Below the pieces are notes generated by a model. That model was not told where the DNA came from. It saw only the letters and a list, made by a program, of their open reading frames with translations, and ran no database searches. From NCBI RefSeq assembly GCF_900218015.1, contig NZ_UFQQ01000001.1:1-64000 (forward strand): a stretch of 64,000 nucleotides of DNA, in the 5' to 3' direction. Source of the stretch: Rhodopseudomonas pentothenatexigens. GTDB taxonomy: Bacteria > Pseudomonadota > Alphaproteobacteria > Rhizobiales > Xanthobacteraceae. A program made the position numbers and the translations under genes. Positions 9,641 to 20,739 of the stretch are shown one piece after another (the stretch's first letter is position 1; the number at the start of each line of letters is the position of its first letter).

Positions 9641-11140
9641 ATGGAACTGTTGACGCCGGCTGAGATGGACCGCGCCGATCTGCTGACGATCGCCGGCGGA
9701 TCGTCGGGGTTCGCACTGATGCTGCACGCCGGCCGCCATGTCGCCCAGGCGGCGATGGAATTGGCCGAGCCGGGCCCGATCCTGGTGATCGCCGGACCGG
9801 GCAATAACGGCGGCGACGGGCTGATCGCCGCCACCGAATTGGTGGCGCTGGGGCGCACGGTGCACGTGATGCTGCTGGGCGAGCGCGATGCGCTGAAGGG
9901 CGATGCGGCGATGGCGGCACGGGAGTGGAAAGGGCCGCTGCTGCCGTTCCTGACCCAGTCGATCGGCTCGCCGGCCCTGATCGTCGACGCGCTGTTCGGC
10001 TCCGGGCTCAACCGGCCGGTGAAGGATCAAGCGCTGGAGATCATCGAGGCGGTGAACCACAGCGGCGTGCCGGTGCTGGCGGTCGACCTGCCGAGCGGCA
10101 TCAACGGCGCCACCGGCGCGGTGATGGGCGCGGCGATCCGGGCGCGCGAGACCGTCACCTTCTTCCGCCGCAAGATCGGCCATCTGTTGCTGCCCGGTCG
10201 GCTGCATTGCGGCAAGGTCCGGCTGGTCGACATCGGCATCGAGCCGGCGGTGCTCGACGAGATCCGGCCGCAGGCGTTCGAGAACGATCCCGATTTGTGG
10301 CTGCCGGATTTCCCGGTGCCGCGCGCCGACGGCCACAAATACGGCCGCGGCCACGCCGTGGTGGTGTCCGGCGAGCTGTCGCAGACCGGGGCGGCGCGGC
10401 TGGCGGCGCGCGGTGCGCTGCGCGCCGGCGCGGGCCTGGTGACGGTGGCGTCGCCGCGCGACGCGCTGGCGGTCAACGCCGCCGCGCTGACAGCCGTGAT
10501 GGTGCGGCCGGTCGATACCGCCGACGAGCTCGGCGCGATGCTGGCGGACCGGCGCTTCAACGCGGTCGGGATCGGGCCGGGTGCGGGAATCGGCGAGGCG
10601 ACCCAGGGCAAGGTGCTGGCGGCGCTGGCGGCGGGACCTGCGGTGGTGCTCGACGCCGATGCGCTGACCAGCTTCGCCGGGCAGCCCGAGGCGCTGTTCG
10701 AGGCGATCAAATCCACAAGCAATCCACAGGTTGTCCTGACCCCGCACGAGGGCGAATTTCCACGTCTGTTCAGTGACATGAGCAACAAAAATCCACTTCG
10801 CTCGAAACTTGAACGGGTGCGGGTCGCAGCGCAGCGCTCCGGCGCCGTGGTGCTGCTCAAGGGCGCCGACACGGTGGTGGCGGCGCCGGACGGGCGCGCG
10901 GCGATCGCCTGCAATGCGCCGCCCTGGCTGGCGACCGCCGGCTCCGGCGACGTGCTGACCGGGATCATCGCCGGCCTGCTGGCGCAGCGGGTGCCGGCGT
11001 TCGAGGCGGCCTGCATCGGGGTGTGGATGCACGGCGAGGCGGCATGCGAGGCGGGGCCGGGCCTGATCGCCGAGGACCTGACCGAAACCCTGCCGGCAGT
11101 GCATCGGCGGGTCTATGACGAACTTGGGGTGGAGTATTGA
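9641..11140 (+). CDS. nnr: Bifunctional NAD(P)H-hydrate epimerase / ADP-dependent dehydratase
   Basis: Metabolite-repair enzyme that returns damaged NAD(P)H hydrates to NAD(P)H. About 499 residues from the ATG at 9641; a TTG two codons upstream is less likely. The N-terminal YjeF domain (about 1-210) has the epimerase motif GPGNNGGDGLIAA. The C-terminal ribokinase-like dehydratase domain (about 220-495) has HKYGRGHAVVVSG, LTPHEGEFPRLF and TAGSGDVLTGIIAGLLAQ. The two-domain fusion is standard in bacteria. It diverges from glnB; a palindromic repeat follows the gene. Confidence 0.94.
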   Translation: MELLTPAEMDRADLLTIAGGSSGFALMLHAGRHVAQAAMELAEPGPILVIAGPGNNGGDGLIAATELVALGRTVHVMLLGERDALKGDAAMAAREWKGPLLPFLTQSIGSPALIVDALFGSGLNRPVKDQALEIIEAVNHSGVPVLAVDLPSGINGATGAVMGAAIRARETVTFFRRKIGHLLLPGRLHCGKVRLVDIGIEPAVLDEIRPQAFENDPDLWLPDFPVPRADGHKYGRGHAVVVSGELSQTGAARLAARGALRAGAGLVTVASPRDALAVNAAALTAVMVRPVDTADELGAMLADRRFNAVGIGPGAGIGEATQGKVLAALAAGPAVVLDADALTSFAGQPEALFEAIKSTSNPQVVLTPHEGEFPRLFSDMSNKNPLRSKLERVRVAAQRSGAVVLLKGADTVVAAPDGRAAIACNAPPWLATAGSGDVLTGIIAGLLAQRVPAFEAACIGVWMHGEAACEAGPGLIAEDLTETLPAVHRRVYDELGVEY

Positions 11141-11210
11141 TGCGACAGCGTCGTGCGCGACGCTTGGTCGGAAAATCGGCCGATGAGTTCAGGCGCCTCA
11201 CTCTCCACGC

Positions 11211-11298
11211 GTCATGCCCGGCCTTGTGCCGGGCATCCACGCCTTGCTGACGGCAACGCAAGACAGGCGTGGATGGCCGGGACGAGCCCGGCCATGAC
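11211..11298. repeat. Long inverted repeat element (dispersed palindrome)
   Basis: Arms GTCATGCCCGGCC... (11211-11243) and ...CCCGGCCATGAC (11266-11298) are imperfect inverse copies, with a sub-palindrome in each arm (GCCCGGCCTTGTGCCGGGC and GGCCGGGACGAGCCCGGCC). This GTCATGCCCGG element is a frequent extragenic repeat in Bradyrhizobium and Rhodopseudomonas. It lies in the 219-base gap between convergent nnr and the multicopper-oxidase-like gene, where it could act as a two-way terminator. Confidence 0.75.
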
Positions 11299-11359
11299 GA
11301 GCTGAGAGGCAGGCGTTCTGCCGAAATCGTTGCTGCGTTGAAGGCTTAAAGACCGATGC

Positions 11360-12688
11360 TCAACTCACCAGATAGCTCCGCAGCAGCCGCGGCTCCGACC
11401 ATTTCGCCGCATAGGCCTCGATCAGCCACAGCCCCGGATATTCGGCCGCGAAGGCGATGCGCTGGGTCTGGCCGGCGTCGATCGCCAGAGTGTCGAGCCA
11501 GAACGGCTTCCAACCGTCGTCGAGCCGGTCGAGCAGCCGGAAGTGATGGCCATGCAGGTGAAACACCATCGGCTGGGTGGCGTGGTTGGTCAGTGCCAGC
11601 ACCACGGTGCGGCCGCGCTTGACCTGAAAGGCGGGCCCGGCGGCGGGATTGAACTTGTCCGGCGCGAACCAGTCGAGCTGCGCATTGACCAGGGCGCCGA
11701 GCAGCAGCTCGGTGCGCAGCGCGCCGCCGAGCGGCAGTTGCGCGGGCAGGCCATTGGCCGGGAACGGCGCCGGCTGCGGCAGCGGCGCGGGGCGCAGCGG
11801 CGGATCGCCGGAATACACCAGCCGGGCCAGCGGAACCGGCTTGCCGCCATCGTGCAGCGTGATCGCGGCGCTCGATCCGGGCGGCTTCAGCGCGTCGATC
11901 AGGACGTCGACCCGGCCACCGGCGGCGATCACCAGCGCTCCGCCGCGCGCCAGGAATGGCTCGGCCGGCTGGCTGTCGAGGGCCATGACCCAGACATTGT
12001 GATCCTCGATTCGAAGCGCAATCACATTGCGTTGGCAGGCGTTGATGAAGCGGAATCTGAAACGCCCATGGGTCCGGACCGCAAGCTCGGCCGAGGGCTG
12101 GCCGTTGACGGTGTACAGCCACGGCATGGCGCCGACGTCGACGCCGGAGGGGCGCAGCTTGCCGTCCTCGCCGAGCCGGAAATCCTCGATCAGCACCACC
12201 TGGTCGCCGTCGACCTGCGGCGGCTCGGATTCGGCGACAACCAGCGGCAGCGCCGGCATCGGCGCCGTCCCGGCGTCGGCGGTCAGGCGCAGGTCGGCCA
12301 GCAGCGTGCCGGCGGATCGCAAGGGCAGCAGAAAGCGGTCGCTGCCGCCGGGCGGCACCGGCTTGGTCTTGACCAGCGGCTCGGCGGCGACGGCGCCGTC
12401 GAGGCCGCGCAGAGTCAGCAGTGCCGGCTGGTCGAGCTGGTTGGCGAACTCGACCGCGACCTCGTCACCGCGCCTCAGTGCCGGCCCGTCGAGGCTCAGC
12501 GCCGGCCGCCCGACCGGTGCAGCGCCCGGCTTCAGCACGATGGTGCCGGGCGCGGCGCTGATTGTCAGCGATTTGCGAGCCGGCGCCGCAGCGGCGTCGC
12601 CGATCTGGAGCGCCGGCGTGATCGCAGCGGCACCGAGGCCGGCGAGCACGGTGCGACGGGACAGGGCAGGCGGCTGATCGGTCATCAT
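11360..12688 (-). CDS. Tat-exported multicopper-oxidase-like protein lacking most copper ligands
   Basis: About 442 residues with three cupredoxin-like domains. The start is set by a twin-arginine signal (LSRRTVLAGLGAAAITPAL, residues 9-27), so the long N-terminal extension open in this frame is not used. The family's copper motifs are largely gone: LTLRGLDG (91-98) stands where HWHG is expected, SAGTLLADLRL (125-135) replaces WYHSH, and YPGLWLIEAYAAKW (417-430) replaces PGxWxxHCHxxxH. Only HLHGHHF (377-383) keeps His residues. It therefore resembles FtsP/SufI, a copper-free structural relative, more than an active laccase. Probably periplasmic; the true role is unknown. Confidence 0.8.
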   Translation of the reverse strand: MMTDQPPALSRRTVLAGLGAAAITPALQIGDAAAAPARKSLTISAAPGTIVLKPGAAPVGRPALSLDGPALRRGDEVAVEFANQLDQPALLTLRGLDGAVAAEPLVKTKPVPPGGSDRFLLPLRSAGTLLADLRLTADAGTAPMPALPLVVAESEPPQVDGDQVVLIEDFRLGEDGKLRPSGVDVGAMPWLYTVNGQPSAELAVRTHGRFRFRFINACQRNVIALRIEDHNVWVMALDSQPAEPFLARGGALVIAAGGRVDVLIDALKPPGSSAAITLHDGGKPVPLARLVYSGDPPLRPAPLPQPAPFPANGLPAQLPLGGALRTELLLGALVNAQLDWFAPDKFNPAAGPAFQVKRGRTVVLALTNHATQPMVFHLHGHHFRLLDRLDDGWKPFWLDTLAIDAGQTQRIAFAAEYPGLWLIEAYAAKWSEPRLLRSYLVS

Positions 12689-12834
12689 TGGATGCGGACC
12701 ATGTTCGCCGCCCGCTGTCCAGTCTGCGGCGGCCCGCCGCGGTCGGCGAAGCTGCTGGTTTCTCTTGATACGCGACCACAATGTCATGTTATAAGCCGCC
12801 GCCCGCGGCATCGCGGCCGGACATGATGCTCTTC

Positions 12835-12919
<85 letters not shown>

Positions 12920-13066
12920 CGCAAGTGGCTTTGCTCATGACGATTTTCCGGAGGGCCGTCTCCCAGGACGGATATCCGCCAACCCGATGATGCAGGCTGC
13001 AAGGCCGCATCGCAGTTCGACCATTTCCGGTCCTTCGGCCGGAGCCAAGAGAAGAAGATTGACGCC

Positions 13067-14425
13067 ATGCAGGTCAAGGAAACCGTTGCCGACGGATTGA
13101 AGCGCGAATTCCAGGTCAGTGTCCCGGCTGCGGACATCGATGCCAAGGTCGACGAGCGCCTCGCCGATCTGAAGGACAAGGTGCGCCTCAACGGCTTTCG
13201 TCCGGGCAAGGTGCCGACCGCTCATCTGAAGCGCGTCTACGGCCGCTCGGTCGCCGCCGAGACCATCGACAAGCTGGTCCGCGACACCAACGACGGCATC
13301 TTCTCGGAGCGCGGCTTCCGGCTCGCCACCGAGCCGAAGATCACCATGCCGCAGGACCAGAAGGAGATCGAGGACATCCTCGAGGGCAAGTCCGATCTCA
13401 CCTACACCGTGGCGATCGAAGTGGTGCCGACCATCGAGCTGGCCGACTTCAAGAGCTTCTCGGTCGAGAAGCCGGTGGTCGAGGTCGGCGAATCGGACGT
13501 CGATGAGGCGATCAAGCGGATCGCCGAGGCCAACCGCAGCTATGCCGACAAGGCCGAGGGCGCCAAGGCCGAGACCGGCGACCGCGTCACCGTGTCGTTC
13601 AAGGGCACCATCGACGGCGTGGCGTTCGACGGCGGCACCGGCGAGGACATCCCGGTGGTGATCGGCTCGGCGTCCTTCATTCCGGGCTTCGAGGATCAGC
13701 TCGTCGGCATCGCGGTGGGCGAGACCCGCACCATCCAGGTGACGTTCCCGACCAACTATGCCAGCGAGACGCTGGCCGGCAAGCCGGCCGAGTTCGAGAC
13801 CACCGCGACCAAGCTCGAGGCGCCGCAGGAGACCACGATCGACGACGAGTTCGCCAAGACCCTCGGCATGGAATCGCTCGACAAGCTGAAGGAAGCCGCC
13901 AAGGGCCGGCTCGCCGCCGAATACGCCGGCGCCTCGCGCCTGAAGCTGAAGCGCCAGCTGCTCGATCGCCTCGACGAAGCCCACAAGTTCGATGCTCCGC
14001 CGTCGCTGATCGAGCAGGAGTTCGAAGTGATGTGGCGGTCGATCAACGCCGAGATGCAGTCGACCGGCAAGACCTTCGCCGACGAGAACACCACCGAGGA
14101 CGCCGCCAAGGAAGAGTATCGCAAGATCGCCGACCGCCGCGTCCGCCTCGGCCTGGTGCTGTCGGAAATCGGCGAGAAGAACAAGATCCAGGTCACCGAC
14201 GACGAAGTCAGCCGCGCGGTGATCGAGCGCGCCCGTCAGATGCCGGGCCGCGAGAAGGAAGTCTGGGACTTCTACCGCTCCAATCCGGAAGCGCTGGCCC
14301 AGCTCCGCGCCCCGATCTACGAAGACAAGGTGGTCGACTTCATCCTGGAGCTCGCCAACGTGACCGAGAAGCCGGTCACCCGCGAGGAGCTGTACAAGGA
14401 CGAGGACGACAAGACCGCGGCCTGA
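13067..14425 (+). CDS. tig: Trigger factor (ribosome-associated peptidyl-prolyl isomerase)
   Basis: Ribosome-docked chaperone for nascent chains. The 452-residue protein has the N-terminal ribosome-binding domain with the signature [17 protein letters not shown] (about 44-60), a central FKBP-type PPIase domain (about 165-245, [20 protein letters not shown]), and a long helical C-terminal domain. The C-terminus is acidic (DEDDKTAA). Genes tig, clpP, clpX and lon follow each other on the plus strand, the usual proteobacterial quality-control block. A very strong terminator follows, so clpP has its own promoter. Confidence 0.97.
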   Translation: MQVKETVADGLKREFQVSVPAADIDAKVDERLADLKDKVRLNGFRPGKVPTAHLKRVYGRSVAAETIDKLVRDTNDGIFSERGFRLATEPKITMPQDQKEIEDILEGKSDLTYTVAIEVVPTIELADFKSFSVEKPVVEVGESDVDEAIKRIAEANRSYADKAEGAKAETGDRVTVSFKGTIDGVAFDGGTGEDIPVVIGSASFIPGFEDQLVGIAVGETRTIQVTFPTNYASETLAGKPAEFETTATKLEAPQETTIDDEFAKTLGMESLDKLKEAAKGRLAAEYAGASRLKLKRQLLDRLDEAHKFDAPPSLIEQEFEVMWRSINAEMQSTGKTFADENTTEDAAKEEYRKIADRRVRLGLVLSEIGEKNKIQVTDDEVSRAVIERARQMPGREKEVWDFYRSNPEALAQLRAPIYEDKVVDFILELANVTEKPVTREELYKDEDDKTAA

Positions 14426-14451
14426 TCCGCATCGTCTGAGAATCATCTCTG

Positions 14452-14484
14452 CGGCCGCCGTGACACCGTCACGGCGGCCGTTTT
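14452..14484 (+). terminator. Rho-independent terminator of tig
   Basis: A 13-bp perfect stem (CGGCCGCCGTGAC with GTCACGGCGGCCG), a 3-base loop and a TTTT tail, 27 bases after the tig stop codon. Confidence 0.93.
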
Positions 14485-14609
14485 GCATCCTCAGGCACCG
14501 TTAACGATGCGGCGTGAAAGCCGTGGCATCGGCAGAGAAAAATCGTTCGTCGGTTTTGCCGGGATCGGCCGAATCGGTATCAACTCAGGGGTGGAAACGG
14601 GGGCCACCC

Positions 14610-14636
14610 TTGTCGCCGGGCAATCGGCTCATATCT
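14610..14636 (+). promoter_or_regulatory. Candidate heat-shock (sigma-32) promoter for clpP
   Basis: CTTGTCG at 14610-14616 and CTCATATC at 14629-14636 with a 12-base spacer resemble the RpoH consensus CTTGAAA-N12..14-CCCCATNT. It lies about 100 bases upstream of the clpP ATG, downstream of the tig terminator. Heat-shock control of clpP is general knowledge; the match here is partial. The rest of the 312-base tig-clpP gap shows nothing else. Confidence 0.4.
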
Positions 14637-14737
14637 GTGACCTCGCTTCACGTCCTGCATCACGGGGCGAACGCCTGCGGCGGAGCCGGTTTTGTCGCTC
14701 CCGCGAGCTGTCGCCCTCGACAACCCTCAGGTGATTT

Positions 14738-15376
14738 ATGCGCGATCCGGTGGAAACCTACATGAACCTCGTGCCGATGGTGGTCGAGCAGACCAACCGC
14801 GGCGAACGAGCCTACGACATCTTCTCGCGCCTCCTGAAAGAGCGGATCATCTTCGTCACCGGTCCGGTGGAAGACGGCATGTCGACGCTGATCGTCGCCC
14901 AGCTGCTGTTCCTCGAAGCGGAAAATCCGAAGAAGGAAATCTCGATGTACATCAACTCGCCGGGCGGGGTGGTGACGTCGGGCCTGGCGATCTACGACAC
15001 GATGCAGTTCATCCGCCCGCCGGTGTCGACGCTGTGCACCGGCCAGGCCGCCTCGATGGGCTCGCTGCTGCTCGCCGCCGGCCACAAGGACATGCGGTTC
15101 TCGCTGCCGAACGCGCGCATCATGGTGCATCAGCCGTCCGGCGGGTTCCAGGGCCAGGCCACCGACATCATGCTGCACGCTCAGGAAATCCTGAACTTGA
15201 AGAAGCGGCTGAACGAGATTTACGTGCATCACACCGGCCAGACCTACAAGGCGATCGAGGATGCGCTGGAGCGCGACAAGTTCCTCACCGCCGAGATGGC
15301 GCGGGAGTTCGGGATCGTCGACAAGGTGATCGACAAGCGTCCCGAGGATCCGTCGCCGGCGCCGAAGGCGACCTGA
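14738..15376 (+). CDS. clpP: ATP-dependent Clp protease proteolytic subunit
   Basis: Serine protease forming tetradecameric chambers with ClpX or ClpA. The 212-residue protein begins with a short propeptide-like [22 protein letters not shown]. The triad is visible: Ser106 in [15 protein letters not shown], His131 in [10 protein letters not shown], and Asp180 in ERDKFLTA. Length and motifs are typical. It is followed by a stem-loop and then clpX. Confidence 0.97.
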   Translation: MRDPVETYMNLVPMVVEQTNRGERAYDIFSRLLKERIIFVTGPVEDGMSTLIVAQLLFLEAENPKKEISMYINSPGGVVTSGLAIYDTMQFIRPPVSTLCTGQAASMGSLLLAAGHKDMRFSLPNARIMVHQPSGGFQGQATDIMLHAQEILNLKKRLNEIYVHHTGQTYKAIEDALERDKFLTAEMAREFGIVDKVIDKRPEDPSPAPKAT

Positions 15377-15385
15377 GTCGAGCTC

Positions 15386-15412
15386 CCGAGGTCGCAGGTC
15401 CGACCTCGGGGT
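15386..15412 (+). terminator. Stem-loop after clpP (weak terminator)
   Basis: CCCGAGGTCG and CGACCTCGGG form a 10-bp perfect stem with a short loop, followed by GTTCTC, so the U-tract is poor. It may end most clpP transcripts or allow readthrough to clpX. Confidence 0.6.
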
Positions 15413-15763
15413 TCTCACAGGAAAGCCCCAATGTTCCGCTTTCGTGCCGGTATCCCGCGTGACAATGGCGCAACGCTGCGTTGATTTCAGCGACCGAGGG
15501 TCGCGCAAGTGCAGCAAATCACGCTAATGTCACGCCGGCCGGGGTCCGGCCGATTAGCGAATTCTTGATAGACGGGTGACAGTCTGATTGGCTGAACCTG
15601 ATCGATGGAAGTGCTTGGGGGATTCGAACTCGGTCGCAGCTCGCGGCCGGACTGATGCGGGGGTCTTTTCTGGTACGGATTTTGCTCCCATTAATGCTCG
15701 TCTGCCGAGCCCGCAAGGACCAGGCGACGACCGGAAGAGACCGAACGGCGGACGGAGATAGAG
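15413..15763. other. Long leader region upstream of clpX
   Basis: No coding sequence is apparent in the clpP-clpX gap. It contains a 7-bp inverted repeat with 3-base loop (CGGCCGG at 15536-15542, CCGGCCG at 15546-15552), which may mark the upstream edge of the clpX promoter. I see no clear RpoH or sigma-70 hexamers. Confidence 0.4.
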
Positions 15764-17038
15764 ATGAGTAAGGTCGGTACGAGCGACTCCAAGAACACCC
15801 TGTACTGCTCGTTCTGCGGAAAGAGCCAGCACGAGGTCCGCAAGCTGATCGCCGGCCCCACGGTTTTCATCTGCGATGAGTGCGTGGAACTGTGCATGGA
15901 CATCATCCGCGAGGAGAACAAGTCCTCGCTGGTGAAGTCGCGCGACGGCATTCCGACGCCGAAGGAGATCTGCAAGGTTCTCGACGACTACGTGATCGGC
16001 CAGGGCCATGCCAAGAAGGTGCTGTCGGTCGCGGTGCACAACCACTACAAGCGGCTGAACCACCAGACCAAGCACAACGACGTCGAACTGGCGAAGTCGA
16101 ACATCCTGCTGATCGGTCCGACCGGCTCCGGCAAGACGCTGCTGGCGCAGACGCTGGCGCGGATTCTCGACGTTCCGTTCACGATGGCGGATGCGACGAC
16201 GCTGACCGAAGCCGGCTATGTCGGCGAGGACGTCGAGAACATCATCCTGAAGCTGCTGCAGGCCGCCGACTACAATGTCGAGCGGGCCCAGCGCGGCATC
16301 GTGTATATCGACGAGATCGACAAGATCAGCCGCAAGTCGGACAATCCCTCGATCACCCGCGACGTGTCGGGCGAGGGTGTCCAGCAGGCGCTGCTCAAGA
16401 TCATGGAAGGCACCGTGGCGTCGGTGCCGCCGCAGGGCGGCCGCAAGCATCCGCAGCAGGAGTTCCTGCAGGTCGACACCACCAACATCCTGTTCATCTG
16501 CGGTGGCGCGTTCGCGGGCCTCGAGAAGATCATCTCGTCGCGCGGCCGGTCGACCTCGATCGGTTTCGCGGCCCAGGTGCTGGCGCCGGAAGATCGCCGC
16601 ACCGGTGAGATCTTCCGCCACGTCGAGCCCGAGGACCTGCTGAAGTACGGGCTGATCCCGGAATTCGTCGGCCGTCTGCCGGTGGTCGCCACCCTGGAAG
16701 ATCTCGACGAGACCTCGCTGAAGAAGATCCTGACCGATCCGAAGAACGCGCTGGTCAAGCAGTACCAGCGGCTGTTCGAGATGGAGAATGTCGAGCTGAC
16801 CTTCGCCGACGAGGCGCTGGGTGCGGTCGCCCGCAAGGCGATCGAGCGCAAGACCGGTGCGCGCGGTCTGCGGTCGATCCTGGAGAGCATCCTGCTCGAG
16901 ACCATGTTCGATCTGCCGGGCCTCGAAGGCGTCGAGGAAGTGGTGATCTCGCGCGAAGTCGTCGAGGGCACCGCGCGCCCGCTGTACATCTACGCCGACC
17001 GCACCGATCGTGCGGCCGAGAGCAGCGCCAGCGCCTGA
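15764..17038 (+). CDS. clpX: ATP-dependent Clp protease ATP-binding subunit ClpX
   Basis: AAA+ unfoldase that feeds ClpP and remodels proteins. The 424-residue protein has the N-terminal zinc-binding domain with Cys15, Cys18, Cys37 and Cys40 (CSFC...CDEC), Walker A GPTGSGKT at about 118-125, Walker [11 protein letters not shown], and the ClpP-docking IGF loop seen as TSIGFAAQV. Length and sequence are canonical. In alphaproteobacteria ClpXP drives cell-cycle proteolysis as well as quality control. Confidence 0.97.
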   Translation: MSKVGTSDSKNTLYCSFCGKSQHEVRKLIAGPTVFICDECVELCMDIIREENKSSLVKSRDGIPTPKEICKVLDDYVIGQGHAKKVLSVAVHNHYKRLNHQTKHNDVELAKSNILLIGPTGSGKTLLAQTLARILDVPFTMADATTLTEAGYVGEDVENIILKLLQAADYNVERAQRGIVYIDEIDKISRKSDNPSITRDVSGEGVQQALLKIMEGTVASVPPQGGRKHPQQEFLQVDTTNILFICGGAFAGLEKIISSRGRSTSIGFAAQVLAPEDRRTGEIFRHVEPEDLLKYGLIPEFVGRLPVVATLEDLDETSLKKILTDPKNALVKQYQRLFEMENVELTFADEALGAVARKAIERKTGARGLRSILESILLETMFDLPGLEGVEEVVISREVVEGTARPLYIYADRTDRAAESSASA

Positions 17039-17175
17039 GGCGCGGCCTTCGGAGCGGCGGCCTGCCGGCCGCCGCGGCAACGATCGGAACGGGTCGCCGC
17101 CTGTGCTGTCGCGGCCCGCTTCCGCGCATCGGACGCCGGCGCCAAATCCGGACAAAACGTTGCCTTTTCCACGAC

Positions 17176-17204
17176 TTGACACCCCACCGCCGGATAGCCA
17201 CCTA
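17176..17204 (+). promoter_or_regulatory. Possible promoter upstream of lon
   Basis: A perfect -35 TTGACA lies at 17176-17181; at 17-19 bases spacing only a poor -10 (CACCTA/CCTAAT) is found. The element is about 155 bases before the lon ATG within a 322-base gap that otherwise holds a GC-rich inverted repeat (GCGGCGGC/GCCGCCGC near 17054-17077). Low certainty. Confidence 0.3.
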
Positions 17205-17360
17205 ATCATTCGGCGATGACAAGCGTTTTCAGGATTCGCCTAAACCATCCCGGATACCGAGGCCCTGACCGGCCGACGCAGGCCGGAGACCTCCGCACCT
17301 CGTGACGGCAGCGCCGATGGCGGGCCGAGGGCGAGGGGGCAAAACGAAAGGAACGGGGCC

Positions 17361-19793
<2,433 letters not shown>

Positions 19794-19820
19794 CGCGGCG
19801 AGAGACTCACAGAGACAGCG

Positions 19821-19849
19821 ACGGCGCCCTGCGGGGCGCCGTTTGCGTT
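19821..19849 (+). terminator. Rho-independent terminator of lon
   Basis: A 9-bp perfect stem (ACGGCGCCC at 19821-19829 with GGGCGCCGT at 19834-19842), 4-base loop, then TTGCGTTT. It lies 28 bases after the lon stop. Confidence 0.85.
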
Positions 19850-19963
19850 TGGGAGATCCTCGGCGGGCCTGAGGGGGGGCGCACCCACGAGAAAGTGCTT
19901 GGGCGGCGATCAGCGGGCGCGGTTGCAACTCGATTGCCTTTGCAGGGGCAGCGGGGCGCTTCA

Positions 19964-19986
19964 GGTGTCGAAGAATCCTCGACACC
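19964..19986. other. 8-bp hairpin in the lon-darT gap
   Basis: GGTGTCGA and TCGACACC pair perfectly around a 7-base loop. It is not followed by a T-run. It may be a regulator site or an old element boundary. The remainder of the 342-base gap has no coding sequence. Confidence 0.35.
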
Positions 19987-20055
19987 AGGCGGCCATCGCC
20001 GGACTTCGGGGTTGATCGTTGCTCGGATTAAGGACTTTCGTGGGGGGCAGCCGCC

Positions 20056-20080
20056 AACTTGTAAGGATTACTTACAGGTT
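20056..20080. promoter_or_regulatory. Inverted repeat upstream of darT, candidate operator
   Basis: AACTTGTAAG (20056-20065) and CTTACAGGTT (20071-20080) pair at 9 of 10 positions with a 5-base spacer, 55 bases before the darT ATG, in an AT-rich patch. Toxin-antitoxin promoters are often covered by such operators; here the binding protein is unknown. Confidence 0.45.
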
Positions 20081-20135
20081 CGATTCTCGGCGGCGTGAGA
20101 TCGCCCGCCGTGGGCGTTATCGGGGGTGTTTGGCG

Positions 20136-20723
20136 ATGGACCCGCGCGTTACCGAGCTGCATTGCATCATGCCGATCGTAAATGTCGGCTCGGTGATGAC
20201 CCACGGCATCCTATCCTACGACGATGCCGCACAGCTCCCGCACCGGTCGGTAGCCCTTCAGCCGGTACAGGACAAGCGCGACCGCAAGCAGGTCCCAGGT
20301 GGGCTGAGGTTGCACGAGTACGCGAATCTGTATTTTCATGCCCGCAATCCAATGCTGTTCAAACGGCTAGGCGAAGTCGACGATCTTTGCGTATTGCGGG
20401 TGTCAACAGACGTCCTGCGGCTCGAAGGCGCCGTGATCTCGGATCAGAACGCAGCCAGCGACTATGTTCGCTTCCTGCATCCGCGGCAGTGGCGGGCGCT
20501 TGATTTCGATGCCATTTATGCAATGGATTGGCGCCATCCGGGCGATCAGATCGCCTATTGGCAACATCGTGCCAAGAAATGTGCCGAGATTCTGGTGCCG
20601 CACCGCGTGCATCCGGGCTTTCTGACCGGCGCCTACGCGGTGGACGAGGCCGCGAAGGCCAAGCTGGCCAGCTGCGGATTTGGCCTGCCGATCTGCGTCT
20701 CGCCCGTGTTATTCTTCCGATGA
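20136..20723 (+). CDS. darT: DarT-family DNA ADP-ribosyltransferase toxin
   Basis: A 195-residue protein of the DUF4433/DarT family, which uses NAD+ to ADP-ribosylate thymidine in single-stranded DNA. Diagnostic parts: the N-terminal LHCIMPIVNVGSVMTHGILSYDDA (the element that in DarT follows a His and leads into the NAD site), LHEYANLYFHARNPML with Arg70, and AEILVPHRV with the likely catalytic Glu151. The start at 20136 has GGGGGT 9 bases upstream; the open frame extends to 20019 without support. It is followed after 16 bases by its antitoxin gene. Confidence 0.88.
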   Translation: MDPRVTELHCIMPIVNVGSVMTHGILSYDDAAQLPHRSVALQPVQDKRDRKQVPGGLRLHEYANLYFHARNPMLFKRLGEVDDLCVLRVSTDVLRLEGAVISDQNAASDYVRFLHPRQWRALDFDAIYAMDWRHPGDQIAYWQHRAKKCAEILVPHRVHPGFLTGAYAVDEAAKAKLASCGFGLPICVSPVLFFR

Positions 20724-20739
20724 GGGAAGTGATCCTGTC

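Noticed and set aside
15601-15665. A tRNA-like stretch (GTGCTTGGGGGATTCGAACTCGG) upstream of clpX
   Set aside because: It contains a T-arm-like GATTCGAAC on inspection, but no acceptor, D-arm or anticodon stem can be built around it.
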